Source: Desulfofustis sp964433645 (GTDB taxonomy: Bacteria > Desulfobacterota > Desulfobulbia > Desulfobulbales > Desulfocapsaceae). From it: DNA of 64,000 nucleotides. The DNA lies in NCBI GenBank assembly GCA_964433645.1, contig CAYSSK010000004.1:12979-76978 (forward strand). Direction: 5' to 3'. Shown here one piece after another: positions 17,945-27,421 of this stretch. A model generated the notes under the pieces. That model made no database searches. It was given only the letters and a program-made list of their open reading frames with translations, and was not told where the DNA came from. The translations under genes were made by a program, and so were the position numbers. How positions within the stretch are numbered: position 1 is the first letter of the stretch; the number at the start of each line of letters is the position of its first letter.

Positions 17945-17995
17945 CTTCTCACTCCATCTCTTCGTATCAGCCTGCAAACCGGCGCCCGCCGGCGG

Positions 17996-18718
17996 CTAGT
18001 GGATCCGCTCCCGCCCCAGATAGGCCCGCTGCACATCGCGATTGGCCAGCAGGTCCTCGGCGGTCCCCTGTAGTATCACCTTGCCGGTTTCCAGCACGTA
18101 GCCGCGATCGGCGATGGACAGGGCCGCCTTGGCGTTCTGTTCGACGAGCAGTACCGTATTGCCTTCTTCACGCAGCCGGACGATAACCCGGAAAATCTCC
18201 TGAACGATCAGCGGAGCGAGGCCGGTGGACGGCTCGTCCATCATGATCAGCGACGGCTTCGACATCAGGGACCGGGCCATGGCCAACATCTGCTGCTCCC
18301 CGCCGGACAGCGTGCCGGCCAGCTGCTGCCGCCGCTGGTGCAGGATCGGGAACAACTCATACTGGTGGGCCAGCTGCTCGGCAACCAGCTGCCGACCCCG
18401 CCGCCGGAGCACATGGCCGCCCAAAATCAGGTTTTCCTCCACCGACAGCGGCGCGAACACCTGCCGGCCCTCCGGCACCATCACGCAGCCGAGTGCCGGA
18501 ATCTTCTGCGCGGCCAGCATGGTGATCGGCCGGTCGCGAAATTCGATCTCGCCCGAGGTCGCGCGCAAGAGTCCGGCTATCGTGGTCAAAAGGGTCGTCT
18601 TGCCGGCGCCGTTGGCACCGATGATGGCAACGATCTCTCCCGCCTTGACGTGCATGGAGATCTGCTTGAGAACCTTGAGCTTGCCATAGCCGGAGGAGAG
18701 ATTTCTGATTTTCAGCAT
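17996..18718 (-). CDS. livF: Branched-chain/aromatic amino acid ABC transporter ATPase LivF
   Basis: A 240-residue ABC ATPase with Walker A GANGAGKTTLLTT near 34-46, the Q-loop region, signature LSGGEQQMLAMARSLM and Walker B LIMMDEPSTGLAP. LivF-type features include the start MLKIRNLSSGYGKLKVLKQI and the C-terminal YVLETGKVILQGTAEDLLAN. It powers uptake of branched-chain or other hydrophobic amino acids together with LivG, LivH, LivM and the binding protein encoded just upstream. Confidence 0.93.
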   Translation of the reverse strand: MLKIRNLSSGYGKLKVLKQISMHVKAGEIVAIIGANGAGKTTLLTTIAGLLRATSGEIEFRDRPITMLAAQKIPALGCVMVPEGRQVFAPLSVEENLILGGHVLRRRGRQLVAEQLAHQYELFPILHQRRQQLAGTLSGGEQQMLAMARSLMSKPSLIMMDEPSTGLAPLIVQEIFRVIVRLREEGNTVLLVEQNAKAALSIADRGYVLETGKVILQGTAEDLLANRDVQRAYLGRERIH

Positions 18719-18728
18719 GACCTGACCG

Positions 18729-19484
18729 CTACTCCCCGAGATACACCTTGATTACTTCTTCGTTGCGCTGGATCGCCTCCGGCACGTCTTCGGCGATCTT
18801 TCGCCCGAAACTGAGCACGACGATCTCATCGGATATATCCATCACCAGCGACATGTCATGCTCGACGAGCACCACGGTAATGCCGAGCTGCCGAATCGAG
18901 CTGATCAGCCGGCCGACCTCGGCGGTCTCATAGATATTGAGACCGGCCGCCGGCTCGTCGAGCAGCAGCAGTTCCGGTTCCATGGCCAGCGCCCGGGCCA
19001 GTTCGACCGCCCGCTGCTGGCCAAAAGCCAGGCTGGTGGCCTCGACCTCGGCCAACTCGGCAATGCCAAGCATTTCCAGGCGCTCCAGAGCCGCCTGCCG
19101 GATTCGCTGTTCTTCGGCCAAGACCGAGGGGAGGTGGAGCATCGAGGCGATGAAACCGCCGCAGCTCCTGATATGCCGGCCGATCATCACGTTCTCCAGC
19201 ACCGTCATGCCGGGGAACAGCTTGATGTTCTGAAAGGTCCGGGCAACCCCGAATGAGGCGATCTGATGGGGCTTGCGGCCGGTAATATCGCGGCCGTCAA
19301 GCAGCACCGATCCCGACGTGGGCGCCAGTGAACCGGTGATTAGGTTGAACAGGGTGGTCTTGCCGGCCCCGTTGGGTCCGATCACCGCCTTGATCGCCCC
19401 GCGCTCGACCGCAAAGGAAACCTCGCTGACCGCCTGCAGGCCGCCGAACTTTTTTCCCAGATCCGAGACTGCCAGCAAGGCCAT
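18729..19484 (-). CDS. livG: Branched-chain/aromatic amino acid ABC transporter ATPase LivG
   Basis: A 251-residue ABC ATPase: Walker A GPNGAGKTTLFNLITG near 37-52, LivG-type GVARTFQNIKLFPGMTVLEN, signature region ATSLAFGQQRAVELARALAM and Walker B LLLLDEPAAGLN. The ABC signature is LAFGQQ rather than LSGGQ, as is common in LivG proteins. Start and livM stop overlap by one base (TGATG), so translation is likely coupled. Partner of LivF. Confidence 0.93.
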   Translation of the reverse strand: MALLAVSDLGKKFGGLQAVSEVSFAVERGAIKAVIGPNGAGKTTLFNLITGSLAPTSGSVLLDGRDITGRKPHQIASFGVARTFQNIKLFPGMTVLENVMIGRHIRSCGGFIASMLHLPSVLAEEQRIRQAALERLEMLGIAELAEVEATSLAFGQQRAVELARALAMEPELLLLDEPAAGLNIYETAEVGRLISSIRQLGITVVLVEHDMSLVMDISDEIVVLSFGRKIAEDVPEAIQRNEEVIKVYLGE

Positions 19485-20566
19485 CAGTGGTGCCCTCCCG
19501 GCTCGTTTGCCCGGCGTCCGCGGCGGCGGAAGAAATCGAGTAGAGCGGTATAATTCAGGCTCAGGATACCGTTCGGGGCAAACAGCATGATGGTGATCAG
19601 AATCAGGCCGAACACCGCATCATCATAGCTGCCGAACACGCCGCGCAGCGACAGGAAGTTGAGCACCACCCCCATGACCAGAGCGCCCCAGAGATGAGTC
19701 ATGCCGCCGACCGCGACGATCGCCACATAGCGCACCGACTTCATTACCCCGGCCTCCGACGGGCCGATACCGCCGTTGTAGTGGGTCAGAAAAACTCCGG
19801 CAACCGCGGCGAAAACCGCGGACAGGACAAAGACGTGGAGTTTGCAGCGGGCCGTGTCGACACCCATCGACCCGGCCGCCTCCTCGGAGCCGTGAATGGA
19901 GCGAAGCGCCCGGCCGACCCGACTGTCAACCAGGTTCCTGAGCAGGACCAGACCGATGATCAGCAGCCCCCAGGCGATATAATAATTTGCTTCCCGGGCG
20001 GCGAAACTGCCGCTGACCTCCAGACCGAACGGCAGCAGGAAGGGCGGTACATCGGAAATACCGTCGGCCTCGCCGAAATATTCGCTGGCCAGCACGATGC
20101 GGTAGATAATGATGCCGAAACCGAGCGTCGCCATGGCCAGGTAGTGCCCTTTCAGCTTGAGCACCGGAATGCCGAGCAGCCAGGCGATCAAAGCCGCCGC
20201 GATAATCGCGACCAGGCAGGCCGCCCAGGGGGCGACGACCACCAGTTCAGCACCGTAGATATCCTGCCCGGTCGCCAGGATGCCGGCCTGCTCGAGCAGC
20301 CGATAAAAGGCCTGATCCTGAAAGAGCGCCAGATTCCTGGTGGTCAGCGCGGCGGAGAAATACCCGCCGATGGCGAAAAAGCCGGCGTGGCCGAGCGAAA
20401 TCTGGCCGGTATAGCCCATCAACGCGCAGAGTCCGATGATCAGCAGCGAATAGTAGGCCGCCATGGTCAACTGGGTCAGGTAATACCTGGTATCCGTCCA
20501 GTCGGTCAAGAGCTGGATGGTGATCACCAGGATCACCAGCGGCAGCAGAGGAAGAAGGCGCCGCAT
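19484..20566 (-). CDS. livM: Branched-chain/aromatic amino acid ABC transporter permease LivM
   Basis: A 360-residue inner-membrane permease with about nine to ten hydrophobic segments and the LivM signature GYTGQISLGHAGFFAIGGYF near 50-70. The later GHYLAMATLGFGIIIYRIVL and SAVFAAVAGVFLTHYNGGI segments are also typical. Forms the translocation path with LivH. It starts two bases after the livH stop and overlaps livG by one base. Confidence 0.92.
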   Translation of the reverse strand: MRRLLPLLPLVILVITIQLLTDWTDTRYYLTQLTMAAYYSLLIIGLCALMGYTGQISLGHAGFFAIGGYFSAALTTRNLALFQDQAFYRLLEQAGILATGQDIYGAELVVVAPWAACLVAIIAAALIAWLLGIPVLKLKGHYLAMATLGFGIIIYRIVLASEYFGEADGISDVPPFLLPFGLEVSGSFAAREANYYIAWGLLIIGLVLLRNLVDSRVGRALRSIHGSEEAAGSMGVDTARCKLHVFVLSAVFAAVAGVFLTHYNGGIGPSEAGVMKSVRYVAIVAVGGMTHLWGALVMGVVLNFLSLRGVFGSYDDAVFGLILITIMLFAPNGILSLNYTALLDFFRRRGRRANEPGGHH

Positions 20567-20568
20567 CG

Positions 20569-21459
20569 CTAGAACTCCTTCAAACCGGCGGCCGCCCGGG
20601 AACCGAACAAGCCGTGCGGGCGAACAAACAAAATGAGCAGCAGGATGGTGATGGCAATGGCATCCTGGAAGGCCAGCGGCACCACCGACACCGAAAACGC
20701 CTCAAGAATCCCGAGCAGCAGACCGGCCGTCACCGCCGCCGCGGAATTGCCGAGCCCGCCGAGGATGGCCACGGTGAATCCCTTGATGGCCAGGCCGGTG
20801 CCGTTGTCGTAGGCGGTCGAGGTGATCGGCGACATGACGCAGCCGGCCAGCGCCCCGATACCGGCGCTGAGCACGAAGGAGAAGGTCACCATGTCGCGGG
20901 TATTGATGCCGCAGAGCACGGCCGCCTTGCGGTTGGCGGCGCAGGCCCGCATCTGCCGGCCCACCGACGTTCCCTGGAAAAAGACACTGAGAAACGCGAC
21001 CATCAGGCCGCAGGCGCCGATTACCCAGAACACCTGCGGTGACACACGGGCACCAAGCACGTTGACGGAGCTGATCTCGTTGCCGACAAAATACGGCAGC
21101 GACCGGATCGACTCGCCCCAGACATGCAGGGCGGCCTCGCGGGTCAGTATGGACAGACCGATGGTGATGATGATCATGCGCAGCACGCCGGGATTGTCCA
21201 GCCAGCGGATAAAACAGATCTCCAGCAGTGCCCCGTAGAGCATGGTCAGAGCGACCGCCGCACCGATGGCCAGCGGCAACGGCATGATCGGCAGCAAGGT
21301 GATAGAGATCATGCCGCCGAGCATGACGAACTCGCCCTGGGCGAAATTGATGATGCCGGTGGTGTTGTAAATGATATTAAAGCCGATGGCGACGATCGCA
21401 TAGATCGAGCCATAGGTAATTCCGGCAAAGAGATATTGGATAAAGAGTTCCAGGGTCAT
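20569..21459 (-). CDS. livH: Branched-chain/aromatic amino acid ABC transporter permease LivH
   Basis: A 296-residue permease of the LivH type: YLFAGITYGSIYAIVAIGFN, INFAQGEFVMLGGMISI near 38-54, GTSVGRQMRACAANRKAAVL with the EAA-like loop, and ILGGLGNSAAAVTAGLLLGI. About eight membrane segments. The gene is 105 bases downstream of the binding-protein gene and two bases before livM. A GGGAG sequence lies very close (2 bases) to the ATG. Confidence 0.92.
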   Translation of the reverse strand: MTLELFIQYLFAGITYGSIYAIVAIGFNIIYNTTGIINFAQGEFVMLGGMISITLLPIMPLPLAIGAAVALTMLYGALLEICFIRWLDNPGVLRMIIITIGLSILTREAALHVWGESIRSLPYFVGNEISSVNVLGARVSPQVFWVIGACGLMVAFLSVFFQGTSVGRQMRACAANRKAAVLCGINTRDMVTFSFVLSAGIGALAGCVMSPITSTAYDNGTGLAIKGFTVAILGGLGNSAAAVTAGLLLGILEAFSVSVVPLAFQDAIAITILLLILFVRPHGLFGSRAAAGLKEF

Positions 21460-21564
21460 CGCTCCCGCCTGCGTCCGAAGACGCCGAACACCGCAAAACG
21501 GAAAACTGCGATTCCATGGTGTCCGGCGAGACCGGTCAATACATTTTTCATCCCTGGATGCTGC

Positions 21565-22710
21565 TTACTGCCGTACATAGGGGACGAAGGCGCCGTCCTT
21601 GACGGTAATCATCTCGAAAGAATCGAGATCGAGTCCGTTATGATCGGCGGCGGAAAAATTGAATATCCCGGCGGTACCGGGCAACCCCTGGATTTTTTCG
21701 ATCTCGTCGCGAATCGACTGCTGATCCGTACCGCCGTTGTCAATGGCGGCCATCAGGATAATGAAGGCATCGTAGGCATGGCCGCCGAAGGTGGATGCCT
21801 GCTCCTGGAATTTTCCTTCATAATCGGCCTTGTACTTGGTCAGCAATTGCTTCTGCGGGTGATCGGCGGACAGTTCGTCGGCCACCAGCAGACGGCCGGC
21901 CGGGAAAATGATCCCCTCGGCCGCCACGCCGGCCGACTCGACATACTTGATATTACCGAAGCCGTGACTCTGAAAGAGCGGTACATCCCAGCCGGCCTGA
22001 CGCATATTCTTGGCAACAATGGCCTGGGCCGGTACGATCGACCAGTTGACCACCGCCTGTACATCCTCATTGGCTTTGATCTTGGCCACCACCGCGGACA
22101 GGTCGTTGGCATCCTTGTCGTAGACCTCGGCCTCGACGATCTCGATGCCCATGGTCGGGGCGATAGCCTGCAACTGCTCCTTGCCCGCCTTGCCGAAACC
22201 GGTGTTGCCGGCAAGGACCGCGATCGTGCTGATCCCCATCTCCTGCATGGTCATGAAGATCCGCTTGACGGCAAAAGAGTCGCTCTGCGGAGTCTTGAAG
22301 ACGTAGCTGGCCACCGGGTTGACGATAACCTCGGCGGCGGCACAGGAAAGCAACGGAGTACGGCTCCCCTCGAAGAGCTTCTTGACGGCCATCGACTCGC
22401 CGGAAGTGGATGGTCCGATTACGGCCACCACCTGCTCTTCCTCGATCAGCTGCTTGGCAAAGGAGATGGCTTTTTCCGGACTGCCGCCGGAGTCCTTGAT
22501 GATCAGCTCGATCTTCTTGCCGTTGACGCCGCCGGCCCGATTGACTTCGTCGGCAAGCATCTCGATGGTCCGCGATTCCGGTCCACCGAGAAACGCCGCC
22601 GGTCCGGTAACCGCCAGAATCGCGCCAACTTTCAAGGTTTCAGCGATTACGGCCGGAGCCGCGATCAGGCTCAACGCCAGGACGACCAACATCATGCGAC
22701 ACGCTTTCAT
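21565..22710 (-). CDS. livJ: Periplasmic amino acid-binding protein of the Liv transporter
   Basis: A 381-residue type I periplasmic binding protein of the LivJ/LivK family. Residues 1-23 are a signal peptide (MKACRMMLVVLALSLIAAPA, then VIAET). The mature N-terminus LKVGAILAVTGPAAFLGGPE and later VAVIGPSTSGESMAVKKLFE are usual ligand-binding elements. A GGGGAGAG ribosome-binding sequence precedes ATG. The ligand cannot be read from sequence. The neighbouring ior and paaK genes make aromatic or branched-chain amino acids or aryl acids plausible. Confidence 0.9.
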   Translation of the reverse strand: MKACRMMLVVLALSLIAAPAVIAETLKVGAILAVTGPAAFLGGPESRTIEMLADEVNRAGGVNGKKIELIIKDSGGSPEKAISFAKQLIEEEQVVAVIGPSTSGESMAVKKLFEGSRTPLLSCAAAEVIVNPVASYVFKTPQSDSFAVKRIFMTMQEMGISTIAVLAGNTGFGKAGKEQLQAIAPTMGIEIVEAEVYDKDANDLSAVVAKIKANEDVQAVVNWSIVPAQAIVAKNMRQAGWDVPLFQSHGFGNIKYVESAGVAAEGIIFPAGRLLVADELSADHPQKQLLTKYKADYEGKFQEQASTFGGHAYDAFIILMAAIDNGGTDQQSIRDEIEKIQGLPGTAGIFNFSAADHNGLDLDSFEMITVKDGAFVPYVRQ

Positions 22711-22929
22711 ATATTCTCTCCCCTCTTGCTGTTGAAAGCCGACGACACAGCCCGGTCACTACACGGCTTTCATCCCTGTTTTCCAGGAGTACCGAACATC
22801 GCTGCCGGGGCGGTACTACCGGAACATGTCGACCGACGCCTCGGTATCATGATCGGCATCGCTCTTCTTCTGCCAGCCCAAGAACGCTCGCTTCGCCGGA
22901 TCCCGAGGCGAAGCGGCCATCGTCACCTG

Positions 22930-23361
22930 CTAGATATTATAGATCTGCTGACTCTCCAGGATCGTGAAGCCGTCCTTGAGCAAGGTTTCAATGGCACGAT
23001 CCATCTCCTCGAAGCGAAAGATCAACACCGCGTTTTCACCGGTCTTGTTGACAAAGGCGTACATGTACTCGACGTTGAGATTGGCCTCTTTGATGCTTTT
23101 CAGTACCATGGCCAACCCGCCGGTACGATCGGGTACCTCGACGGCGATAACATTGGTCTTGCCCACCGTAAAACCGGCAGCCCGCAAGGCCTGTTCAGCG
23201 GCTTCCACCTTGTCGACGATCAGTCGCAGGATACCGAAATCGGCAGTGTCGGCCACCGACAGAGCACGGATATTAATACCGTTGCCCGCCAGGATCGAGG
23301 TGATCTCCGCCAGTCGTCCCGACCTGTTCTCCAGAAAGACTGCAATCTGCTCAACGCGCAT
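22930..23361 (-). CDS. Tandem ACT-domain protein
   Basis: A 143-residue protein made of two ACT domains: MRVEQIAVFLENRSGRLAEI at the N-terminus and VIAVEVPDRTGGLAMVLKSI near residue 75. ACT pairs bind amino acids and regulate enzymes or transport. The ATG at 23361 has GGGAGG close upstream; a longer start at 23382 would overlap this ribosome-binding site. It lies 17 bases after paaK copy 2 and upstream of livJ. Similar ACT proteins accompany phenylacetate-CoA ligase and ior genes in anaerobes, so sensing of an aromatic or branched-chain amino acid is a reasonable guess. Confidence 0.85.
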   Translation of the reverse strand: MRVEQIAVFLENRSGRLAEITSILAGNGINIRALSVADTADFGILRLIVDKVEAAEQALRAAGFTVGKTNVIAVEVPDRTGGLAMVLKSIKEANLNVEYMYAFVNKTGENAVLIFRFEEMDRAIETLLKDGFTILESQQIYNI

Positions 23362-23378
23362 GGTCGCTCCTCCCGAAC

Positions 23379-24698
23379 TCAAATTTTGCGTTTGTCGATA
23401 ACGCGCTGCGCCTTGCCTTCGCTGCGCTGGATCGCTCGCGGGTTAACAAGCTTAACGCGGCAGGTGACGCCGAGAATGTCTTTGATATCATGGGTGATCT
23501 GCCCGGTCAGTCGTTCGAGCTGCTTGATCTCGTCGCTGAATACCTGGTCGCTGATCTCGACCTCGACGGTCATCGTATCCATCGACCCGTCCCGCTCGAC
23601 AATGATCTGATAGTGCGGTTCGACCCCGTCGATACCGATCAGCACGTGCTCGACCTGGGACGGAAAGACATTGACGCCGCGGATGATCAACATATCGTCG
23701 GTGCGGCCGGTGACCTTGCCCATCCGTACCAGGGTCCGCCCGCATTCGCAGGTGTCGTAGCAGAGGCTGGAGATATCCTTGGTCCGGTAACGGATCACCG
23801 GAAAAGCCTGCTTGGTCAGCGTGGTGAAGACCAGCTCACCCTGCTCGCCGGGCGGCAGGACCTCTCCGGTGGCCGGGTCGATGATCTCCGGCAGAAAATG
23901 GTCCTCGAAGATATGCATCCCCTTGGTGGTCCGCAGACATTCCATGGCCACGCCGGGACCGATCACCTCGGAGAGGCCGTAGATGTCGACCGCCCGCAGA
24001 TTGAGCTTGCGCTCCACTTCCTCGCGCATGTTCTCGCTCCACGGCTCGGCGCCGAAGATACCGACGCGCAGCGCCAGGTCCTGTGGATCGATACCCATTT
24101 CCTCCATGGTCTCAGCCAGATTCAGCGCATACGACGGGGTCGACAGCAGGACCGTCGAGCCGAAATCCTTCATGATGGTAATCTGCCGCTTGGTGTTGCC
24201 GCCGGAGACCGGGATGACCGTTGCGCCAAGCTTTTCCGCGCCGTAATGGGCGCCGAGACCGCCGGTGAACAGGCCGTAGCCGTAGGCGTTGTGCACCATG
24301 TCGCCGCTGCTCGTGCCGGCACAGGCCAGGGCTCGGGCCATCAGGTTGGCCCAGGTGTCGATATCTTTTTTGGTGTAGCCGACCACGGTGGGTTTGCCGG
24401 TGGTGCCCGACGAGGCATGGACCCGGACCACCTCGTCAAGCGGCACCGTGAACATCCCGAACGGGTAGTTGTCCCGCAGATCCTCTTTCAAGGTAAACGG
24501 CAGGTTGGCCAGATCGGCCAAACTGCGAATATCCTCCGGCTTGACGCCGGCCGCGTCCATTTTCCGGCGATACGGCTCCACCGTCCGATACACCCGCTCG
24601 ATGAGATGCTGCAGGCGCCGCAGCTGAATCGACTCCAGGCCGGCCCGCGGCAGGGTTTCCATCTCCGCTTCCCAATATGTCGTCGCGTTGCTTGCCAT
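23379..24698 (-). CDS. paaK: Phenylacetate-CoA ligase (copy 2)
   Basis: AMP-forming aryl-acid CoA ligase with the same architecture as copy 1: RVHASSGTTGKPTVVGYTKK, NAYGYGLFTGGLGAHYGAEK, DIYGLSEVIGPGVAMECLRT, RTKDISSLCYDTCECGRTLV, GRTDDMLIIRGVNVFPSQVE. ATG 24698 is supported by GAGGAG a few bases upstream; ATG 24716 lacks one. It begins 14 bases after iorB, so it belongs to the ior transcription unit. With Ior it could interconvert aryl acids, aryl-CoA and ATP: Ior makes arylacetyl-CoA from arylpyruvate, and the ligase either activates free arylacetate or, run backwards, conserves energy. Confidence 0.93.
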   Translation of the reverse strand: MASNATTYWEAEMETLPRAGLESIQLRRLQHLIERVYRTVEPYRRKMDAAGVKPEDIRSLADLANLPFTLKEDLRDNYPFGMFTVPLDEVVRVHASSGTTGKPTVVGYTKKDIDTWANLMARALACAGTSSGDMVHNAYGYGLFTGGLGAHYGAEKLGATVIPVSGGNTKRQITIMKDFGSTVLLSTPSYALNLAETMEEMGIDPQDLALRVGIFGAEPWSENMREEVERKLNLRAVDIYGLSEVIGPGVAMECLRTTKGMHIFEDHFLPEIIDPATGEVLPPGEQGELVFTTLTKQAFPVIRYRTKDISSLCYDTCECGRTLVRMGKVTGRTDDMLIIRGVNVFPSQVEHVLIGIDGVEPHYQIIVERDGSMDTMTVEVEISDQVFSDEIKQLERLTGQITHDIKDILGVTCRVKLVNPRAIQRSEGKAQRVIDKRKI

Positions 24699-24712
24699 AC
24701 CCGCTCCTCTGC

Positions 24713-25306
24713 TCACGACTCTTGCCGGCGTCCAGCCTGCCGGCCGGCCGCGAAGGCCTGCATGTTTTCGGCGCGAAACCGCTCCGGTACCCGACTCTCG
24801 ATAATATCTCGAAACTTCTGCTCGTCAACCGGCAGATGCACCGACAGGGCGCCGACCAGGGCTACGTTGGCGGTGCGCACTTCGCCGGCCTCACGGGCGA
24901 TGGTAAAGGCATCGACGGCGATGACCTCGATATCGCGGGACCGCAGTTCGTCAAGCACGTTCTCCGGATAAAGCGCCTGCCCGGTAGCCACCGACGGTGG
25001 CAGGATCTGCTGGGTGTTGACGATTACCGTGCTGCCCCGATGGAGATATGGCAGGTAGCGCACCGCTTCCATCATTTCAAAGGCCATCTGAATGTCGGCA
25101 CGGCCGGGATCGATCAGCGGCGAATAAACCTTGGTCCCGTAACGCAGCTGCGCCGTTACCGAACCGCCGCGCTGGGCCATGCCGTGCACCTCGCTTTTTT
25201 TCACGTCAAAACCGACTGCCAGCAACGCTTGGGCGGTGATTTCACTGGCCAGCAGGATGCCCTGACCGCCCACCCCGGAAAAAAGGATGTTTTTGTTATC
25301 GCTCAT
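24713..25306 (-). CDS. iorB: Indolepyruvate:ferredoxin oxidoreductase, beta subunit
   Basis: A 197-residue gamma-type domain of 2-oxoacid:ferredoxin oxidoreductases: NILFSGVGGQGILLASEITA at the N-terminus, VKKSEVHGMAQRGGSVTAQL near 37, then YSPLIDPGRADIQMAFEMME. It pairs with IorA to oxidise aryl pyruvates to aryl-acetyl-CoA with reduction of ferredoxin. Start and iorA stop overlap in TAATG, which points to coupled translation and equal amounts. Confidence 0.93.
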   Translation of the reverse strand: MSDNKNILFSGVGGQGILLASEITAQALLAVGFDVKKSEVHGMAQRGGSVTAQLRYGTKVYSPLIDPGRADIQMAFEMMEAVRYLPYLHRGSTVIVNTQQILPPSVATGQALYPENVLDELRSRDIEVIAVDAFTIAREAGEVRTANVALVGALSVHLPVDEQKFRDIIESRVPERFRAENMQAFAAGRQAGRRQES

Positions 25307-27132
25307 TATTTCGCTTCCCCTCTGGTAATGGCGTTGAATTTACACAGGGAGGCACACTGACCGCAATCATTGCACAATACCTCGTCGATCTGCGAATACC
25401 CTTTCTGGCTCTTCTTGTATCCCCTCGCCTCGGCCTCGCCCTCGCCAAACGGAGTCCAGCTGATCGCCGGACATCCGAGCCGGATGCAGGACGTACAACC
25501 AACACAATTATCGATATTGGTGTAGTAGCCGACCGGCGTGCGCAGCTTCAGCTCCGGCAGCAAGACACAGGGCGCCCGGGCGATGATCACCGACATCTCA
25601 TCGCGCTCGACCTCCTCTTTGATGATCTTACGACACTCCGGAACTTCGTGCGGGTTGACCACCCGGACATGTTTTACGCCGATGGCCCGGCACAGCGCTT
25701 CGAGATCGAGCGACCGGGCCGGCTCGCCTTTGATCGACGTACCCGATGACGGGTTGGGCTGCTGGCCGGTCATCGCGGTGATGCGGTTGTCGAGAATGAT
25801 CAACGTTGCGGCGGAACCGTTATAGACCGAGTTGATCAAGCCGGTGATGCCGGAATGAACAAAAGTCGAATCCCCGATTACCGACACCACCTTGTCATGC
25901 GCCCCGTCACCGATGGCCTTGACCATACCGTGCGCCATCGGGATCGATGCACCCATGCAGACCGTTGCATCCAGCGCGTTGAGCGGCGGCAGAAAACCGA
26001 GGGTATAGCAGCCGATATCACCGGAGACGAAGATCTTCAGGCGCGACAAGTTGAAAAAGATACCGCGGTGCGGGCAGCCGGGGCACATGTTCGGCGGCCG
26101 CGGCGGCAGCTCTACCGGCTCAAACAACTCGGCGGTGTCTCGCTCGGGGTCGATGGCCCGGCGGACGATGGCCGTGTTCAACTCGCCGATGGCCGGGATC
26201 AGGTCCTTGCCGTGGCAGGCGATGCCCATGGCCTTGATCTGCGTCTCAAGAAACGGATCGAGTTCCTCGACCACATAGAGCGTCTCCACCGACGCGGCAA
26301 AATCCCTGATCTTTTGTTCGGGCAGCGGCCAGCACATACCGAGTTTGAGCACGGCGGCCTCGGGAAAGGCACCCTTGACGTAGAGATAGGAAACCCCCGA
26401 GGTAATGAAGCCGCGACTGCGGTCTCCTTCCTCGACCCGGTTGTCGGGGTCGCTCTCGGCCGGCTCCCGGCACCGTGTCATCCGCTCTTCGACATAGAGC
26501 CGGCGCTTGCGGGCCATGGCCGGCAGCATCACGAATTTTTCCGGATGTTTCTCGATTCCGGGCTCAACCGGCGCCTCCCACCGCTCGCCGGGGCCGGCGA
26601 CAACACCTTTGACATGGGCGATCCTGGTGGTGATCCGCAGCAGGACCGGGGTGTCGAGTTGCTCGCTCAAGGCGAAGGCCCGCGCCATGAAATCGCGGGA
26701 CTCGGCCGGATCGCTCGGTTCGAGCATCGGCAACTTGGCGGCCAATGCGTAATTGCGGTTATCCTGCTCGTTTTGCGAGGAATGCATGTCCGGATCGTCG
26801 GCGGTCAGAATCACCAGACCGCCCCGACCGCCGGTATAGGCCGCGGTGAACAGCGGATCGGCGGCGACGTTGACCCCGACATGCTTCATGGTCGCCAGGG
26901 CTCGTCCCCCGGCGAACGAAGCGCCGATCGCCACCTCGAGGGCCACCTTTTCGTTCGGCGCCCATTCCGTATACACCCCGTCGTAGCCGGAGAGGTGTTC
27001 CATGATTTCCGTCGACGGCGTGCCGGGATACCCGGAGGCGACCCGCACACCCGCTTCCCAGGCGCCGAGGGCTATCGCCTCGTTTCCCGACAGCCACATC
27101 GTTATATCTGCGTTACGCTGAGTCATGAGCAC
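25306..27132 (-). CDS. iorA: Indolepyruvate:ferredoxin oxidoreductase, alpha subunit
   Basis: A 608-residue catalytic subunit. The N-terminal pyrimidine-binding domain contains GNEAIALGAWEAGVRVASGYPGTP-type residues, the thiamine diphosphate domain shows CPGCPHRGIFF, GDIGCYTLGFLPPLNALD and GDSTFVHSGITGLINSVYNG, and the C-terminus carries two ferredoxin-like cysteine clusters (CVGCTSCIRLGCPAI and CNDCGQCASLCKFNAI). It decarboxylates aryl pyruvates from transaminated Phe, Tyr or Trp. GTG 27132 is the furthest start, 12 bases from AAGGAG; ATG 27126 is the alternative. It is the first gene of the long minus-strand series. Confidence 0.93.
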   Translation of the reverse strand: MLMTQRNADITMWLSGNEAIALGAWEAGVRVASGYPGTPSTEIMEHLSGYDGVYTEWAPNEKVALEVAIGASFAGGRALATMKHVGVNVAADPLFTAAYTGGRGGLVILTADDPDMHSSQNEQDNRNYALAAKLPMLEPSDPAESRDFMARAFALSEQLDTPVLLRITTRIAHVKGVVAGPGERWEAPVEPGIEKHPEKFVMLPAMARKRRLYVEERMTRCREPAESDPDNRVEEGDRSRGFITSGVSYLYVKGAFPEAAVLKLGMCWPLPEQKIRDFAASVETLYVVEELDPFLETQIKAMGIACHGKDLIPAIGELNTAIVRRAIDPERDTAELFEPVELPPRPPNMCPGCPHRGIFFNLSRLKIFVSGDIGCYTLGFLPPLNALDATVCMGASIPMAHGMVKAIGDGAHDKVVSVIGDSTFVHSGITGLINSVYNGSAATLIILDNRITAMTGQQPNPSSGTSIKGEPARSLDLEALCRAIGVKHVRVVNPHEVPECRKIIKEEVERDEMSVIIARAPCVLLPELKLRTPVGYYTNIDNCVGCTSCIRLGCPAISWTPFGEGEAEARGYKKSQKGYSQIDEVLCNDCGQCASLCKFNAITRGEAK

Positions 27133-27352
27133 CGACTTGTTCCACTCCTTTATTGCCGTGATTGATGAGATATCGACCCGATGCGGGCCGGTTCTTGGGA
27201 TGACCTAGGAAACTACTCTGAAATCAGGATTTCCGGCAAGTTTTTTTTGCCGCGCAGCACGCGCCCGGCACCACTGCCCGCCCCGGCAAAATATCTTCAT
27301 GCAGCGTGCTTCACCCCCTGTCAAAGCAGTTTTCTTTCCCGCGGCGATACCG

Positions 27353-27358
27353 TATAAT
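27353..27358 (+). promoter_or_regulatory. Candidate sigma-70 -10 box of the CBS-ACT gene
   Basis: A perfect TATAAT lies 64 bases before the ATG. The region about 17 bases further upstream (TTTTCT) is a poor -35, so this is only a moderate candidate. Confidence 0.4.
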
Positions 27359-27421
27359 GGAGCTGCAATCGCCCCGTATCGCCCCGGTGCGACCCCGCTT
27401 GCGATCAACCAGGAGGATGAC

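Noticed and set aside
21124..23610. 828-codon plus-strand open frame
   Set aside because: It is antisense to livH, livJ, the ACT gene and paaK, whose protein motifs are unmistakable. The long frame is a by-product of GC-rich codon bias.
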